Positions 8,422-16,728 of a DNA stretch of 64,000 nucleotides are shown one piece after another. The number at the start of each line of letters is the position of its first letter. Position 1 is the stretch's first letter. The notes beneath the pieces were generated by a model. That model was not told the DNA's origin, made no database searches, and worked only from the letters and a program-made list of their open reading frames with translations. The position numbers and the translations under genes are program-made. The DNA is taken from positions 62,001-126,000 of the forward strand of contig JACKNH010000007.1 of NCBI GenBank assembly GCA_024234975.1, in the 5' to 3' direction. Origin of the DNA: Gammaproteobacteria bacterium. GTDB taxonomy: Bacteria; Pseudomonadota; Gammaproteobacteria; Ga0077536.

Positions 8422-9108
8422 TCAGCCAGCGAAAGCCGACAGACCCTCCGTGGTGTGCTTCAAGGTGCATTTGAAGCGCGACGGACAGAGTTCGCAGCGG
8501 GAGAAGACCGACCGCGGCAAATCGTGCCCGACCCCCATGATCATCGTGGTCGACTTCAACGGCACCAGCTGTTCGCCGTGATTGAGCTTGACCCCGATGG
8601 CATGCGCCCATGAAAGTTTCACCACCGCTTCATGAGCCGTGATCGAAAGGCCGGGGTCGCCGGCATTGAGTTCGCCACTCGCCGTCAGGCCACGGCGCAT
8701 GCAATCGGCAAGAATCCGGTCCTGCGCGCGGCGGGCGACCGCGAACAGCAGTTCGTTGGCGAGATCATCCAGCGCCAGCGCCAGCGACGGTTTGCGTTCT
8801 CCGAACAATGCCGTACTGCGTTGACTGAGTTTTGATCCCACGGTGCAGACGCAACAGGCCAGCGCAGTGAGTTCACCGGATGCCGGCAACAACATCGGCG
8901 CATCAAACTGTTCGCCTTCCAGCCGCATGGTCGGCCCTACGGGTTGTTCCAGCGGCACGATGCGATAGCTGTAGGCGGCGTCGAGCAGGTCTTCGTTCTT
9001 CACCAAAGCAATTGCGTCCGGCCGAAAACGCTGGCGCACGGCCGATGCACTGGGCAGCGGGTTGGCCGCGACCAGGCGCAAGACATCGAAACCGCGCGCC
9101 ATGGGCAT
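8422..9108 (-). CDS. MetH activation-domain-like protein (stand-alone)
   Basis: 228 residues from ATG 9108 (a second ATG at 9102 is possible), 11 bases after the UroD-family gene; the longer upstream frame overlaps that gene and is rejected. Features such as CCVCTVGSKL, LALALDDLANELLF, HEAVVKLSWAHAIG and VPLKSTTMIMGVG resemble the C-terminal activation region of cobalamin-dependent methionine synthase. The end carries CELCPSRFKC, a small cysteine cluster that could bind FeS or zinc. The usual role of that fold is S-adenosylmethionine-dependent remethylation or docking during reactivation of oxidised cobalamin. In this operon it probably helps keep the corrinoid protein active, beside the ATP-dependent activator. 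Whether it binds SAM cannot be seen. Confidence 0.72.
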   Translation of the reverse strand: MPMARGFDVLRLVAANPLPSASAVRQRFRPDAIALVKNEDLLDAAYSYRIVPLEQPVGPTMRLEGEQFDAPMLLPASGELTALACCVCTVGSKLSQRSTALFGERKPSLALALDDLANELLFAVARRAQDRILADCMRRGLTASGELNAGDPGLSITAHEAVVKLSWAHAIGVKLNHGEQLVPLKSTTMIMGVGHDLPRSVFSRCELCPSRFKCTLKHTTEGLSAFAG

Positions 9109-9119
9109 CGTTGGATGAC

Positions 9120-10433
9120 CTAGCCGGCGTACTTGCGGGCGGCGTCGAACATGGCCCGCACGTTGGGCACGGGCGTTTCGTCGGGAATGCCGAACGCGCA
9201 GTCGAGCAATAACCGTCCGCCCTTGTTCCAGACGTTGTCGACCAGGTTCTTCACCGCGGCATCGACATCGTCCGGTGTGCCGGTGGTCATCATCGAAGGC
9301 GAGAGATTGCCGCGCAGCGCGACCTGACCTTCCAGCACTTCGTTGGCCAGTGTCAGCGGCGTACGCTCGAACCAGTAGATGCATTTGCCCCGAGGTACGT
9401 CCTTGATGATTTCCAACCGCTTGCTGCAGTCCGCTTCCCACAACGGCATTGGAATCAAACCTGCGTCTATCATGTCGCACAGCATCTGGCGGAACGGCGG
9501 CCAGTAGACCTCGCGGAAGACCTTGTCCGACATGAACGCATCGGGCGCCCAGTGGATGGGAATCATGACGATCGGGTGCCCCGCCATCTTCGCGTTGTCG
9601 ATAGCGATGCGCGTCAGCCATTCACGCGAACGATCCAGCAAGGCCATCAGCTGATCCTTCTTGCGGAACAGGTCGGTCATCATGCCGCGCGCACCGCGCA
9701 GGTAGTCGGCAATGAAGTCGTAAGGTGAGACGCCGTTACTGCCGGAATCACGCGGATAGCCGAGATTGGTCAGTTTGGATGAAAAGTCGACGATGTGGCC
9801 GGTCATCACATCAACTTCCTCTGCCACCTTGAGCAGATTCATCAACGCCTGGCGCACGGAGGGTTTGTTGAAGCCGCGCAGACCGCTGATGAGACGAAAG
9901 TAATACATGCCGGGCAGGTCAGGCATGTCAGCAAGACCTTCCAACGCACCTGACACACGCGGCAGATATTTGCGCAGGTAGAAGCCGGTGGGATCGGCCA
10001 TCAACTGCTCATATTCCTCCTTGAACATGTATTCGCGGTCGAGATATTGGTACGGCTGGTGCTCGCCGACGCCGTGCCCCGGCCATTGCAGTTGCTTGAA
10101 ATCCATCAACTCCATGGATGGCCCGAAAACATTCGCCGCCATCATGCCGGGCGCGGCGATATCGGGGTCGAACTCCTGCACCGCGCGCAGCGCGATGTCC
10201 TTGGTGCCTTCGTAGTTGTACATCAACTCCTTGCAGCTGATGCCGGCGTACTTGGCCAGCCAGAACGTCGCATACATCACGACCGGCATGCGATCCGGCT
10301 GACGGCCTTCCACCAGGTCCATCAGGCGCTGCGAACGCGCTTCAAACCGGGCCTGCGCGGCAGGCTCGGTGGGCTGCAGTCTGACCGGCAGAAAACCCGT
10401 TTCCCCGGCACTTCCGCTGGCGGCGTCGCTCAT
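9120..10433 (-). CDS. Uroporphyrinogen decarboxylase-family methyltransferase
   Basis: 437 residues from ATG 10433, whose first bases overlap the corrinoid gene stop (ATGA); a longer frame to 10460 is less likely. It has the UroD/MtaA-like barrel with VEGRQPDRMPV near the N-terminus, RLEIIKDVPRGKCIYWFE, ALRGNLSP and LLLDCAFGIPDETP near the end. In methylcobamide methyltransferases zinc is held by HxC plus a distant Cys. Here Cys336 and Cys412 keep nearly the spacing I recall for MtaA, but the His position is Ala334, with Glu333 nearby (LWEADC). It is therefore most likely methyltransferase I, which takes a methyl group from an unknown donor and loads the corrinoid protein encoded just upstream. 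Haem synthesis is unlikely given context. Confidence 0.8.
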   Translation of the reverse strand: MSDAASGSAGETGFLPVRLQPTEPAAQARFEARSQRLMDLVEGRQPDRMPVVMYATFWLAKYAGISCKELMYNYEGTKDIALRAVQEFDPDIAAPGMMAANVFGPSMELMDFKQLQWPGHGVGEHQPYQYLDREYMFKEEYEQLMADPTGFYLRKYLPRVSGALEGLADMPDLPGMYYFRLISGLRGFNKPSVRQALMNLLKVAEEVDVMTGHIVDFSSKLTNLGYPRDSGSNGVSPYDFIADYLRGARGMMTDLFRKKDQLMALLDRSREWLTRIAIDNAKMAGHPIVMIPIHWAPDAFMSDKVFREVYWPPFRQMLCDMIDAGLIPMPLWEADCSKRLEIIKDVPRGKCIYWFERTPLTLANEVLEGQVALRGNLSPSMMTTGTPDDVDAAVKNLVDNVWNKGGRLLLDCAFGIPDETPVPNVRAMFDAARKYAG

Positions 10434-11107
10434 GCCTCGACTCCCAGCCACTTGTTGCACAGTGCGATGGCTTCCACGGCATTGACGCCATAGGCATCGG
10501 CGCCGGTGTATTTCAAAACGTTGTCGTCGATCTGCCCGCCACCGATCATGATCTTGAACTTGTCGCGCAAGCCGGCGGCGGCAATACCCTCCACGGTCTC
10601 CTTCATCGAATCGAACGCCAGCGTCAGGAAGCCCGACAGGCCGACGACATCCGGTTGGAAATCATTGATCTCATCGATGAAGGTCTGCACCGCTACGTCG
10701 ACGCCGATGTCGCGCACGTTGTAGCCGTTGATGTCGAGCATGAAACTGACGATATTCTTGCCAATGTCGTGCAGGTCACCGTGGACGGTACCAATCAGCA
10801 CCTTGCCGAGCTTGCTTTGCTCCTGGTCGCCCTGGGTCTCCTTGATGATTGGCTTGGCTACGGCGCTGATGGATTCCAGCATTTCACCGGCAAGCACCAG
10901 CTCCGGCAGGAAGTATTCACCTTCGGCAAATCGCTGACCGACAATATCCATCGCTGCCCGACATACCTCCAGCACCCGGATCGGGTCCTTCTTCTCCTCC
11001 AGCAGCATTTTCATCGCCAATGCGACGGCTTCCTCTTCCTGCATGTCTGCCAGCCAGTCGATGAGGTTCTGCTCATCAGGTGTGATGTCGCTCAGCTTGT
11101 CGGCCAT
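10430..11107 (-). CDS. Corrinoid (B12)-binding methyl-carrier protein (MtaC/MtgC-like)
   Basis: 225 residues. The first ~90 form the helical cap domain (B12-binding-2) and the rest a Rossmann B12-binding domain. The base-off cobalamin motif DxHxxG is complete: Asp111, His113 and Gly116 (HGDLHDIGKNI), followed by GLSGFLTLA and IMIGGGQ. Length and order are those of the methyl-carrying proteins of methyltransferase systems. It is first in the minus-strand operon, with an AGGGGATCG ribosome site before ATG 11107 and an ATGA overlap to the methyltransferase gene. It would shuttle the methyl group between methyltransferase I and the methyl-H4folate enzyme. Confidence 0.93.
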   Translation of the reverse strand: MADKLSDITPDEQNLIDWLADMQEEEAVALAMKMLLEEKKDPIRVLEVCRAAMDIVGQRFAEGEYFLPELVLAGEMLESISAVAKPIIKETQGDQEQSKLGKVLIGTVHGDLHDIGKNIVSFMLDINGYNVRDIGVDVAVQTFIDEINDFQPDVVGLSGFLTLAFDSMKETVEGIAAAGLRDKFKIMIGGGQIDDNVLKYTGADAYGVNAVEAIALCNKWLGVEA

Positions 11108-11292
11108 TGTCGATCCCCTAGTCTGAAGTTATGCGCAGCCTTGCACCGTAGCCCAGGTGACTATCCGGGCGATTAATTCAGGTCAAACAACCGCAAACGG
11201 TTGCCAAGGCAAACATTCCGCTGGCGGCAGGCGGGGGTTTCCGCAGGCGTTGCGCAATGTATTGATTTGGCAGGCGGTCCCGGCGCGCGATT

Positions 11293-11380
11293 CCGTTTCA
11301 GCACAATCGACTGCCGTTTCAGCAAACTCGGGGCGGCGGTCAGTATCAGCGGTTGGGATCAGCTGTTACCATCGGTAACA
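11293..11380. promoter_or_regulatory. Candidate operators in the divergent region of the corrinoid operon
   Basis: The 342-bp gap 11108-11449 separates the divergent corrinoid operon (start 11107) and the SDR gene (start 11450). It contains an 11-base direct repeat CCGTTTCAGCA at 11293-11303 and 11314-11324, exactly 21 bases apart (two helix turns). It also contains a perfect inverted repeat TGTTACC-ATC-GGTAACA at 11364-11380, about 70 bases before the SDR start. The latter shape is reminiscent of operators of GntR/IdnR-like LacI-family regulators. No regulator gene lies beside it. No cobalamin-riboswitch B12 box was seen in the leader. Function inferred. Confidence 0.5.
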
Positions 11381-11449
11381 ATTCATCGCGCCGTTGTGCG
11401 CCCTGACCAACGCCTGGACTCACGACACTTTTCGCAGGGGACATCACGA

Positions 11450-12364
11450 ATGACCAATGACGCATCCAAAGCACCGCTGGCCGACGTAACGGGCAAGACT
11501 GCCTTCATCACCGGCGGCTCCAGTGGCATAGGCCTTGGCATGGCGCGGGCGTTTTCCGCCGCCGGCATGAAAGTCGTCTTCACCTATATGCGCGAAGAAC
11601 ACCGCGACCGCGCATTGGCCTTGTTCCCTGCCGACAATCCGGGCGTGCATGCCATCCGTCTGGACACCGCCGATCGCGACGCCATGCCGCGCGCCGCTGA
11701 CGAAGCCGAGCGTCGGTTCGGCAACGTGCATATGCTGGTCAACAATGCGGGAATCGGGATTACCTCACAGCTCAGCACGGCAAGCTGGCAGGACTGGGAC
11801 TGGGCGATGAACGTCAATGTCGACGGCGTGTTCAATGGCATTCACTGCTTCGTACCTCGCATGCTGGCGCATGGTGAAGGGTCGCACATCCTCACCACCT
11901 CCTCGTCCGGTGGATTGCTGGCCGGCACGCTGGGCGTTTATTGCGCCACCAAATACGCGGTGATGGGCATGATGGAATCGCTGCGGGTCGAACTTGCCGG
12001 CCGCAACATCGGCACCTCGGTGCTGTGCCCGGGCCTGGTCAGGTCCGACATCATGAACTCGGAACGGAACCGGCCCCAGGACCTCGCCAACGAGAAACCC
12101 GCGCCGGACATGGGGCTACCCCCGATAGACCTGATGGCAGTGGCCCTCGATCCGGTTGATGTGGGTGAAATGGTGCTTGCAGGGATCCGCAATAACGACT
12201 TGTTCATATTCACGCACGAGGAATTTGCCGATCCGGTCCGGGTGCGGGGTGAAGCCCTGCTCGCTTCGTTCCCGCACGAGCGAGCGCCGCAGGCGCGCTA
12301 TGACGTCGTCGCGACCTATGTTCCCGATATCTACGAACAGGAACTGAAACATCGAACGCGCTGA
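11450..12364 (+). CDS. Short-chain dehydrogenase/reductase
   Basis: 304 residues from ATG 11450, preceded by AGGGGA; the longer frame to 11201 runs through the regulatory region and is rejected. Classical SDR motifs are intact: TGGSSGIG (residues 21-28) for NAD(P), NNAG, and the catalytic YxxxK (Tyr164, Lys168; VYCATK) after the TTSSSGG serine segment, then CPGLVRSDI. It is slightly long for the family because of a C-terminal extension. It is transcribed divergently from the corrinoid methyltransferase operon, so common control is plausible and it could oxidise or reduce an intermediate of the same substrate. Substrate unknown. Confidence 0.9.
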   Translation: MTNDASKAPLADVTGKTAFITGGSSGIGLGMARAFSAAGMKVVFTYMREEHRDRALALFPADNPGVHAIRLDTADRDAMPRAADEAERRFGNVHMLVNNAGIGITSQLSTASWQDWDWAMNVNVDGVFNGIHCFVPRMLAHGEGSHILTTSSSGGLLAGTLGVYCATKYAVMGMMESLRVELAGRNIGTSVLCPGLVRSDIMNSERNRPQDLANEKPAPDMGLPPIDLMAVALDPVDVGEMVLAGIRNNDLFIFTHEEFADPVRVRGEALLASFPHERAPQARYDVVATYVPDIYEQELKHRTR

Positions 12365-12442
12365 CGTGCGGGGTGATTCAATCTTGGCAACCTGTGGGGA
12401 CTGCATGGCGCGCCGATAACCCATGACTGATTATTTACGGCC

Positions 12443-13099
12443 ATGGATTGCTCTGCCATGACAGATAGCGCCACACAGGCACGCCTGCCGCTTCTGCAGC
12501 GACTTCTGCACGCCGCACCGGACGTCATCACCGCCGGTGTATTCCTGGTGACCTGGATCACGCCACGCCATTGGCGTGACGGCATGGTCGCCGAACTGAT
12601 GCTGGTGATGCTGGTGGAATTCATCCTTATCCACTCCGCGCCCTTTCTCGGCAGTGTCGTAATGGCCTCGGAAATGAGCCTGGGAAAAAGACTGGCGACG
12701 CTGGCAGGTTTCGCGCTGTTCTACAGCTTGTTCATTGGCGCGTTCGCAGCCTCGTTTGAATCCTGGTGGCCGGTCATGGCCTTTGCCTGGCTGATCGGCG
12801 CCAAAGTGGTGGCGATGGTGGGAGGTGATCGTCAGTCCGCCGGGGAGGTGGCGCGAATGCGCGGTTACTGGGGCTTATCGGCGTTGTTCTACATCTGCAC
12901 GGTGATGGCGACGTTGTTCATCCCGTTACCACGCCTGGGCATCATCGAGCACGGTCACGCCTACGGCATCGGCGGCAGTGGCGAATGGGTCAGCCGGCCG
13001 CATATCGTGGTGGCCGCGGGGTTTCTCTATTTCAGCCTGCTCGCTTTCACCAAGCTCACCGAGCGTCCTTCATGGTGGCAAAAAATGGGGCTGACCTGA
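12443..13099 (+). CDS. Polytopic membrane protein of unknown function
   Basis: 218 residues with about five to six hydrophobic segments (for example AGVFLVTWITP, LMLVMLVEFILI, LAGFALFYSLFIGAF, WPVMAFAWLIGAKVV, LFYICTVMATLFI, VVAAGFLYFSLLAF). I recognise no family motif. It follows the SDR gene by 78 bases on the same strand and may be co-transcribed. A second ATG at 12458 could be the true start; neither has a clear ribosome site. It converges with the M20 gene after 17 bases. Confidence 0.7.
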   Translation: MDCSAMTDSATQARLPLLQRLLHAAPDVITAGVFLVTWITPRHWRDGMVAELMLVMLVEFILIHSAPFLGSVVMASEMSLGKRLATLAGFALFYSLFIGAFAASFESWWPVMAFAWLIGAKVVAMVGGDRQSAGEVARMRGYWGLSALFYICTVMATLFIPLPRLGIIEHGHAYGIGGSGEWVSRPHIVVAAGFLYFSLLAFTKLTERPSWWQKMGLT

Positions 13100-13116
13100 C
13101 GTTGGAGAATCGTGCT

Positions 13117-14403
13117 TCAGCGTTGCATCCGATCCAGCACCAATGACGTGATGGCCTTGATGCCGACGGGAATCGATGCATCATCCGCCTGAAACGTCGG
13201 GCTGTGATTGGGTCCGGAGGTCGTGCCGGGTTTTACGACGCCGAGGAACAAGAATACCGAGGGGATCTCGTTGGCGAAATAGCTGAAATCCTCTGCCGCC
13301 ATCACGGGTTTGGTCAGCACCACGTTGTCGCTGCCCAGCGCCTGTTTGAGCACCGGCACACTTTCCTCCATCAACTGCGCATCATTGACCAGCGGCGGCG
13401 TACCGCGACGGTAATCGATATCCGCGGTTGCGCCACCAGCCTGTGCGATGCCGTTGATGATCTCGCGCATGCGCCGTTCAACCAGATCACGCGCATCCGG
13501 GCTGAACACCCGCACGGTGCCACCGAACGTCGCTGTCGCCGGAATGATGTTTCCCCTGACGCCGGCGTGAAACGTCGCGGTCGAGACGACCACCGGTTCG
13601 AATGCCGACAGGTTGCGGGCGACAATGGTCTGCAGTCCCAGCACGGCCTGCGCCCCAATCACGACCGGGTCGACGCTCAGCTCGGGGAACGCGGCATGTG
13701 ACGAGGTGCCATTGATCGTGACATTGAATGTATCGGCGCTGGCCGCGGCCGCGCCGGCAACGTAACCGATTTTACCGGCGGGGAAGTCGGTAGTCGTGTG
13801 CAGCGCGAACATGGCGGTCGGCTTGAGATCGCCGAACACCCCCTGCTTGAGCATCAAGGCCGCGCCACCCTCCTCGCCCTCCGGCGCCCCTTCCTCGGCG
13901 GGCTGGAAGACGAAGACCACCGTTCCGGCCAACGAATTCCGCTGCGCCGCCAGGGTCGACGCCACACCCAACAGCACGGCCGTGTGGATATCGTGGCCGC
14001 AGGCGTGCATCACGCCGACGTCCTGGCCGTTGTAGGTGGACCGCTCGAGTGACCGGAACGGCAAGGTTGACTCTTCAACCACCGGCAAGGCGTCCATATC
14101 CGCACGCAGCGCGATGACCGGACCCGGCCGGTCGCCTTTGAATATGCCCACCACGCCCGTATGGGCAACGCCGGTGCGAACTTCCAGCCCCAGTGATCGC
14201 AGATGTTCCGCCACCAACGCACTGGTCTTGAACTCGCGGTTGGACAGCTCGGGGAACTGATGGATGCGGTGCCGCAAGTCGATGACCACCGGCGTAATGG
14301 TGCCGATTGTTGCGTCCAGCACGTCTGCCGCATGGGTTCGGCTGGCAGTCATCGCGATCATCAGCATGGCGACGCAGGTCGCGTATCCGCGCAGAATCTT
14401 CAC
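13117..14403 (-). CDS. Secreted M20 family amidohydrolase (HipO/IAA-amino-acid-hydrolase-like)
   Basis: 428 residues from a GTG start at 14403 with GGAG about ten bases upstream. This start gives a clean Sec signal peptide (KILRGYATCVAMLMIAMTASRTHA), unlike the longer frame. M20 dinuclear-zinc motifs are present: ALRADMDALPV, HACGHDIHT (residues 133-141, with Cys135 and His137), FQPAEEGAPEGEEGG and the late DFSYFANEIPSVFLFLG. The family hydrolyses N-acyl amino acids or related amides; the signal peptide places this one in the periplasm. It is transcribed divergently from the flavocytochrome pair. Confidence 0.9.
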   Translation of the reverse strand: MKILRGYATCVAMLMIAMTASRTHAADVLDATIGTITPVVIDLRHRIHQFPELSNREFKTSALVAEHLRSLGLEVRTGVAHTGVVGIFKGDRPGPVIALRADMDALPVVEESTLPFRSLERSTYNGQDVGVMHACGHDIHTAVLLGVASTLAAQRNSLAGTVVFVFQPAEEGAPEGEEGGAALMLKQGVFGDLKPTAMFALHTTTDFPAGKIGYVAGAAAASADTFNVTINGTSSHAAFPELSVDPVVIGAQAVLGLQTIVARNLSAFEPVVVSTATFHAGVRGNIIPATATFGGTVRVFSPDARDLVERRMREIINGIAQAGGATADIDYRRGTPPLVNDAQLMEESVPVLKQALGSDNVVLTKPVMAAEDFSYFANEIPSVFLFLGVVKPGTTSGPNHSPTFQADDASIPVGIKAITSLVLDRMQR

Positions 14404-14643
14404 GGTTTCGTTTCTCCAGTGTTCGTGGGTTCGGTACAGACGGGGCCTGGGAATATAGCGTGCATAATCGGAATCGGCCACCCGCACCCGATCCTCCATG
14501 GCGGCGCCATGGTAGCCGACTGAGATTACGATGACCTGCGCTGGCCGCCGTCTCGCATGGTGGCTCCGCGTTGAACAATGTTAGGCTTAGGCACGTGTCG
14601 CCGTTGACGCATGCCAGGCGATATCTCACAGGGGGGAGCTTCC

Positions 14644-16302
14644 ATGGCTGTTTTACCACCGGGCGTTTCGGCGGATGCATTCGCCAGCGCGTTGCGCGAA
14701 TTCGCCGATGCGATCGGATCTGAATGGGTCTTTGCCGACGACGACGATCTGCTGCCGTACCGTGATCACTATTCGCCGGTGCCGGAAGCGGCGGAGGAGT
14801 TGATTCCTTCGGCAGCGGTCGGGCCTGATTCGGTCGAACAGGTCCAGCAGATCGTCCGCATCGCCAACCGCTACCGGATACCGCTTTACGCCATTTCCAC
14901 CGGCAAGAATTTCGCCTATGGCGGACCGGCCCCCAACGTGCGTGGCAGCGTCGTGCTGGATTTAAAACGCATGAACCGCGTGCTCGAGGTCAACGCCGAT
15001 CGCAACTTTGCGCTGGTCGAGCCCGGCGTTTCCTATTTCGATCTGTATCGCTATATCCAGGACCGTGGTCTGAAGGTGTGGATTGACACACCCGACCCCG
15101 GTTGGGGCAGCCCGATAGGCAATACCATGGATCGCGGCATCGGCTACACGTTGGGCTTCTATCGCGATCACACCGCCGCGCAGTGCGGCCTGGAAGTTGT
15201 GTTACCCAATGGCGAGGTCATGCGTACCGGTATGGGCGCTGTGCCCGGCGCGCCCACCTGGCAGGAATACAAGTACGGCTTCGGACCTGATCCCGCCGGA
15301 CTGTTTTCGCAAGGTAACTTCGGCATCGTCACCAAGATGGGCATCCGCCTGATGCCGCAGCCCGAGCATTACCGTAACGGCCTCATTACCGTGCCGAAAC
15401 GCCGTGACTTCATTGCCCTGGTCAACACCGTCAATTACCTGACCGATTTGTTCATGATCGGCGAGCCCTGGTATGGCAGCCCGTTGCGGGCTTTGCTGGG
15501 CAATACCGAGTTCCGTGAAGCGGCCACGCGTCGTGGCGGCGTGAATGAGGAGGAACTTGATCGATTCGCGGCTTCCGCCGGGCTGCACTCCTGGCAGGTC
15601 GAGTTACAGTTCTACGGTTCGGAGAAGACCACGCTGGCGAACTGGGAGTACGCGAAGGAACGCGTCGCGCGGGCGATTCCCGGGGCACGCATGATCGACG
15701 GTGAATCACTTCCGGTGCCGTTGACGCCGGAACAGATTGCCGAAACCACCGGACCTTATCCCACCAACATGCGTCGCAATGTCACTCAGGGTGTACCCAG
15801 CCTTGGGATATGGAAAAGCCTGGGCCGTACCGAAGCCGTACCCGATGCCTGGGCCAAAGGTCATATCGGTTTGTTCGCGATAATCCCGCGCAGCGCTGAG
15901 GCGGTGTTCGAAGCGCAGCAGGTCTTTGGCGATACCTTGCGGGAACTGGGGCTGGACAGTGGCATTTCCGCGCTCAATACGCCGCTGAACTGGCATCAAT
16001 TCACCTTCCTGTTCTCGGCCGGGTTTTCCACCGGCGGTGGCAACTTCAGCGCCACGCCGGAAGGCAAGGCAAAGATCAACCACGGCTTGAAGACGCTGCT
16101 GCTCAAGGCGGCGGAGCGAGGCTGGGGCGAGTATCGGGCAGCCCCGTATTTCCAGGATGAAGTGGCGGCGGCGTATTCGTACAACAACTATTCCTTACGG
16201 CGCTTTCACGAAACGCTCAAGGATGCGGTCGATCCCAACGGCATCCTGTCGCCTGGGCGCGGCGGCATCTGGCCACGTCACCTGCGGGGAGATCGGGCAT
16301 GA
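14644..16302 (+). CDS. Flavoprotein subunit of 4-cresol dehydrogenase/eugenol hydroxylase type (VAO family)
   Basis: 552 residues from ATG 14644, with GGGGGAG just upstream. The N-terminal half is the PCMH-type FAD domain (PLYAISTGKNFAYGGPAPN, SVVLDLKRMN, GNTMDRGIGYT, GNFGIVTKMGIRLMP). The C-terminal half is the substrate cap, ending NGILSPGRGGIWP, as in 4-cresol dehydrogenase, eugenol hydroxylase and vanillyl-alcohol oxidase. These enzymes oxidise para-alkyl phenols by a quinone-methide route, usually with covalently bound FAD. The next gene, a cytochrome c overlapping by ATGA, is the usual electron-accepting subunit, so it is a dehydrogenase rather than an oxidase. The subunit has no signal peptide. 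The substrate within the p-alkylphenol/lignin-phenol range is not fixed by sequence. Confidence 0.88.
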   Translation: MAVLPPGVSADAFASALREFADAIGSEWVFADDDDLLPYRDHYSPVPEAAEELIPSAAVGPDSVEQVQQIVRIANRYRIPLYAISTGKNFAYGGPAPNVRGSVVLDLKRMNRVLEVNADRNFALVEPGVSYFDLYRYIQDRGLKVWIDTPDPGWGSPIGNTMDRGIGYTLGFYRDHTAAQCGLEVVLPNGEVMRTGMGAVPGAPTWQEYKYGFGPDPAGLFSQGNFGIVTKMGIRLMPQPEHYRNGLITVPKRRDFIALVNTVNYLTDLFMIGEPWYGSPLRALLGNTEFREAATRRGGVNEEELDRFAASAGLHSWQVELQFYGSEKTTLANWEYAKERVARAIPGARMIDGESLPVPLTPEQIAETTGPYPTNMRRNVTQGVPSLGIWKSLGRTEAVPDAWAKGHIGLFAIIPRSAEAVFEAQQVFGDTLRELGLDSGISALNTPLNWHQFTFLFSAGFSTGGGNFSATPEGKAKINHGLKTLLLKAAERGWGEYRAAPYFQDEVAAAYSYNNYSLRRFHETLKDAVDPNGILSPGRGGIWPRHLRGDRA

Positions 16303-16655
16303 GACGCTTCGCGATATTGGCTTGCTCCCTGCTGCTGGCTGGCACGTCGTCAGCCCAGCAGAACGACCTCGCCGCCCACGGTGCGGAAGTCTTCGATCAC
16401 TTGTGCGCGCCGTGTCATGGCGATGGTCCTGGCAGCGACGGTGCGACCATGCTGCCTGGCACCTATGCGCTGCATGTGAAATACGGTGGCAGTAAGCCGG
16501 CGCTGCTGGCGCGGCGGACCGATCTACCCGCCGAAGTCATACGCACGTTTCTACGCAACGGCGTCGCCTCCATGCCGCCGTTCCGGCCCACCGAATTGCC
16601 GGACAGCGATATCGATGCGATCGCAGCATTCATCAGGTACTCATCAAGTCGATAG
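16299..16655 (+). CDS. Cytochrome c subunit of the flavocytochrome (PchC-like)
   Basis: 118 residues with a Sec signal peptide ending near SSAQQ, one heme-c motif CAPCH (about residue 33), and a late Met ligand region SMPPFRPTELPDSDIDAIAAFI. It overlaps the flavoprotein gene by four bases (ATGA), as pchC-like genes follow pchF-like genes in p-cresol and eugenol operons. It would accept electrons from the FAD subunit and pass them to a soluble cytochrome or copper protein. The pairing is firm from context; the cytochrome fold from the motif. Confidence 0.9.
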   Translation: MRRFAILACSLLLAGTSSAQQNDLAAHGAEVFDHLCAPCHGDGPGSDGATMLPGTYALHVKYGGSKPALLARRTDLPAEVIRTFLRNGVASMPPFRPTELPDSDIDAIAAFIRYSSSR

Positions 16656-16728
16656 CTCATCGGGAACCATCAGGCAGTCGATTCGTACAAACACAATCAC
16701 GTTCAAGCAGTTATTCGGGAGGGGAAAC

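Noticed and set aside
9109..9621. Longer form of the MetH-activation-like gene (399 codons)
   Set aside because: The added part overlaps the UroD-family gene and has shadow-like composition (HTGRCRCRGEEPG).
9120..10433. True HemE (uroporphyrinogen decarboxylase)
   Set aside because: Length is about 80 residues over HemE, the motifs follow the methyltransferase branch and the operon is for corrinoid methyl transfer.
11108..11449. Cobalamin riboswitch upstream of the corrinoid gene
   Set aside because: No B12 box or matching stems were seen in the short leader; regulation, if by metabolite, is more likely through the palindromes.
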